Below, piece by piece: positions 60,851 through 64,000 of a stretch of DNA of 64,000 nt. The stretch is from Aulostomus chinensis (Eukaryota; Chordata; Actinopteri; Syngnathiformes; Aulostomidae). The DNA is taken from positions 18,106,273 to 18,170,272 of the forward strand of contig JBBMOA010000014.1 of the NCBI GenBank assembly GCA_037954235.1, in the 5' to 3' direction. The notes below the pieces were generated by a model. It made no database searches, was not told the origin of the DNA, and saw only the letters and a program-made list of their open reading frames with translations. Position 1 is the stretch's first letter, and each line of letters starts with the position of its first letter. A program made the translations under genes and the position numbers.

Positions 60851-62240
60851 CATCCATGGGTTTGTGTATGTCCTCCCCTTGCTAAAATAGAAATGGTGCA
60901 CCTAACAATGCTTGCAGCATTAGTCCGTGTTTGACTCACCACAGGACAGAAGGTGGATCAGTCTTTGTTTAGTATTTATTTAAAAACCTACAAAATGTCT
61001 TTTAGTCCTTTCTTCTTTTTTTAAAAATTTCATCGCAACGCTCATTTTGACCTTGTGAAAAGTGGCTTCAACAATTGCCTAAATTCCTGGTGCCATTCTG
61101 ACCTGAATCTCAGAGGCTGATATCAGTCTGTTAAACAGTTACACAAAATAATTCACGGAACATAAAACCAAAAAGAGGACTGCTGCTATAGCACGGAGGC
61201 TGATATTTGTATGCGTGTAATTAACTTTTGTTGAACTTATTTGCTGTCGTATTTTCCTTGTGTTGGCATCAAAGCAACTAAAAAAATATTTGTATTTTCA
61301 TCCTCACTCTAGCAAAAGTCAATGTCTTTATTTCTGTCCTGGATAAATTGTACAGTGTTGTCTTTCCAGCCTGGACCTATTATTGTGTAGTGTGTGTGTT
61401 GGAGTTCAGGTGTAAATATCATGGCCAGACTGGGAGGACACACAGCAGGAATGACAGAGGGACATCGCCACAGGACAGGCAGGCTGTCTAGAGCTGTGAG
61501 AGTGTGCACGCACACACACACACACACCCAAAGAAATTTAAAGTGACACACACCCGTGCAAACATTAGCATACTGATTCACATTGCTCTCTGATAAGGAC
61601 ATTAACATGTGCATTGTGTATACGGACTCACTCTCGGTGCCTTGAGGTCGGAGTGGAGCTGTGCTCTCTAATCAGGGATGAGAAAGAGGTCCACGTCACA
61701 AAATTGGGGCTTCTCAAAATAGTTCTTCCCTTTCATCTTCCTCTCACCCTGACAGGTCCCCTCCCTCTCCCCCAAAGCATGCCTAGTCTTGGCGTGACGA
61801 AACTCCCTTGTCATTTCTTGTGACTTCACTGCACATATACACTCCCACAGCATGACCAGTTTTTGATCCTATCTAAAATGAAGTGAAGCCTGTGATGTGA
61901 TGATTCTGGATTGGCGTAAGCTGGGTCACTTTGATCTATCCACCCATCACATTAGGCTCACTGAGTGTCTACCCTGTAACAGACTGTTTAACCAATCAGG
62001 CTGCAGCTCACCCAAATTATAAGCTGACATTTTCCCCCAAATGCTGCTTTATAGTGAGACTTTTCATCCCCATCCTCCTGCAGGTGCAGATTATTTAGCT
62101 TGAATTGGATTTGGTTTGCCCCTTAAGGTGCAGGAGAGTGGAGGAAGCGTCTCTTAATTCTGTTTCCTGCTGCAGAGCCGTATGTGTTGCATGTTTACAG
62201 AGCAGATCTTAGCTTGGTGGGCCTGTGTAGTGTTGTCAAA

Positions 62241-62296
<56 letters not shown>

Positions 62297-63084
62297 AACG
62301 TGCTCAGACAGGAGCTGCTGTGCCTAGACTGGTTTACATTCCTGAGACAAACAGAAGAGTAGTGAGCATTTGTTTGGCTCGTCTCTTAATCTTCGCCTGT
62401 TTTCCTCCTTTATTTCTTTCCCTCTTCCAAGTCATCACAAATCAGCTGTGTTTATATGACATTTGAAGTTTGGCTCACACACATGTAGAACATTGAAACA
62501 CTCAGGTGATCCAGGTACTGGGTGGAGTGGTGGAGCAGAGGGAGGGGTGAACCCTTCAGCTGGGTACAAAGTCACTCAGGCAGGCTGCCGATAGAGTGCT
62601 GGCAGATACAGTGTGAAACAGATAAGGCCTGAGGGTGGGGATGTGTGTTCTTGTATGTGTGTGTAGGTATAAATCGCGTCAGGGGTGCTTTATCAGTAAG
62701 ATGTCCAAAAACCAGGAACTCAGCAGAAATGCTGGTGATTTTTTTTTTTTTTTGTGCTCAAGGTTAGGTGGGGTTCAGTCCTGTGTGAAGGCGCTGTATG
62801 TTGAGTTTTGTAAGACATCAACTCATTTTTCACCACCAGATTTGTTGAGATATGTTGGAATAAGTACTTTAGGTATTTAGAGTGCCTGTGGACATTATAT
62901 TCTGCTATTTTTTTATTTAGCATAAATATTTGAAATTTGAGCTCAGTGTGTGCATGTAGTGCCCTTAAAATAATCAAAGTTGAGCAAAAATGAAAATTTT
63001 CATCTAAAATCCCCAAATCTATCACATCATCCTAAACTGATTTGAAAGTTCAAGCGTTCAATGTTTACAATGTCTGCAAAATAA
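60851..63084 (+). other. C1orf21: C1orf21 intron, no exon seen
   Basis: No supported coding sequence. Contains (TG)n at 62243-62295 and a T-run near 62740-62753. Confidence 0.5.
62243..62295. repeat. (TG)n microsatellite
   Basis: A pure TG run of 53 bases. Confidence 0.96.
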
Positions 63085-63474
63085 GATCCATCCATCCTTT
63101 TCTTCTGCTTATTCCTGTTAAGGGTTGTGGGGGGGGGGCTGGAGCCTATCCCAGCAGCTTTCGAGCGAGAGGCGGGGTTCACCCTGGACAGGTCACCAGT
63201 CCATCACAGGACCAACACATAGAGACAGACAACCATTCACACTCACAGTCACACCTACAGTCAATTTAGAGTATCAATCAGCCTCGTCCCCAATTGTATG
63301 TCTTTGGACTGTGGGAGGAAGCTGGAGTACCAGAGAGAACCCACACAGGAACAGGGAGAACATGGAGACTCCACACAGAAAGATCCCGTGCCCGAGCCGG
63401 GACTCAAACCCGGAACCTTCTTGCTGTGAGGCCACAGTGCTGACCACTGCACCACCGTGCCACCGCCACGCAAA
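63085..63474 (-). mobile_element. Full-length tRNA-headed SINE with RTE-like tail
   Basis: On the minus strand it begins GGCGGTGGCACGGTGGTGC, carries a B-box-like GGGTTTGAGTCCC, a central 'TCCTCCCACAGTCCAAAGAC' block, then 'GATGGACTGGTGACCTGTCC', 'GGGATAGGCTCCAGCCC', and ends AAGGATGGATGG. At about 390 bases it is the most complete copy in the window. The RTE-like label for the tail is from memory of fish repeat families. Confidence 0.85.
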
Positions 63475-63671
63475 ATAAGATATTGTGTGTTAATTTTATA
63501 TATATACATATATGTTATACATTCACGCTTCAGGTGCAACAATTGAATGATTAATTTGTCAGCTGGTCACAGCAACATTAACCTCCAACTCCTTTGGTAA
63601 TTGATTCATCGTTTCACGCTTTTCAGCTGATACATTTACTGGCTCCAGTCTCTTAATGTGTGCTCTAACTG

Positions 63672-63836
63672 TGGGCGGCATGGCTCAGGGGTAGAGTGGC
63701 CGTCTAGCAACTGAAGGGTCGCTGGTTCGATCCTCACCTCCCCTGGTGACCATGTCCAAGTGTCCTTGAGCAAGATACTGAACCCATAATTGCTCCTGAT
63801 GAGTAGGTTGGCGCCTTGCATGGCAGCCTCCACCAT

Positions 63837-63893
<57 letters not shown>

Positions 63894-63968
63894 GGTGAAT
63901 GAGATACCACTGTAAAGAGCTGAGTGCTGCTAAGGTAGAAAAGCGCGATATAAAATGGAGTCCATGTA
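63672..63968 (+). mobile_element. tRNA-headed SINE-like repeat with internal (GT)n
   Basis: Starts GGGCGGCATGGCTCAGGG, has the B-box-like GCTGGTTCGATCC (63720-63732) and 'GTCCTTGAGCAAGATACTG', then a (GT)25 at 63840-63889. It ends 'AAAAGCGCGATATAAAATGG'/'AGTCCATGTA'. The family matches 44415-44645; the microsatellite has expanded from a short GTGT in that copy. Confidence 0.8.
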
Positions 63969-64000
63969 TAATTTAATATGTTTTTCTGATTTTTCTACCA

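Noticed and set aside
63672..63760. Possible tRNA gene (B-box-like GGTTCGATCC)
   Set aside because: No cloverleaf can be drawn and the same sequence is dispersed with different tails, as in tRNA-derived SINEs. The same applies to 16122, 44458 and 60795.

Overview
This is vertebrate genomic DNA, most likely from a teleost fish. It has intron-split genes with GT/AG junctions, very dense (CA/TG)n microsatellites, and relics of a Tc1-type transposon with long inverted repeats, L2/CR1/Rex1-type LINEs, and tRNA-headed SINE-like repeats with GGATGGATGG tails. There is no bacterial gene organisation; nearly all short open frames are repeats, shadows or chance. I exclude a CRISPR array, operon or prophage.

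Four genes can be supported by reading exons and matching the translated protein to known families from memory (no search was run). (1) sec22b, minus strand, 15564 down to 11095: five coding exons, 215 residues, an ER-Golgi R-SNARE. (2) npl, minus strand, 26399 down to 21134: eleven coding exons, 311 residues, N-acetylneuraminate lyase. (3) edem3, plus strand, 29050 to 39314: twenty coding exons, 891 residues, an ER alpha-mannosidase-like ERAD factor with a GH47 domain, a PA domain and a KDEL tail. (4) The first coding exon of the C1orf21 homologue, plus strand, 57094-57184; the rest lies beyond the window.

Layout: 1-10.2 kb is intergenic, with an L2-type 3' end (3.2-4.0 kb) and a dead Tc1 element (7.66-9.06 kb). 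sec22b and its 3' UTR occupy 10.2-15.8 kb. The 15.8-20.2 kb spacer is packed with LINE/SINE debris. npl and edem3 are head to head over 27.3-29.0 kb, and the npl side carries a ZNF143-like site and a TCACGTGA E-box. A short, locally duplicated spacer (40.2-41.2 kb) leads into a GC-rich block (41.3-42.2 kb) that is the likely C1orf21 promoter and non-coding first exon. An intron of about 15.5 kb follows, and another intron continues to the window end.

Three of the genes touch the secretory pathway or glycans: sec22b in ER-Golgi fusion, edem3 in mannose trimming for ERAD, npl in cytosolic sialic acid breakdown. Nothing in the sequence shows that they work as a unit, apart from the shared npl/edem3 promoter interval. 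I found no clear novel system. The best leads are a reading-frame-preserving candidate cassette exon in edem3, the npl-edem3 promoter interval, a 20-bp-arm hairpin in the C1orf21 intron, and possible conserved non-coding sequence in that intron.
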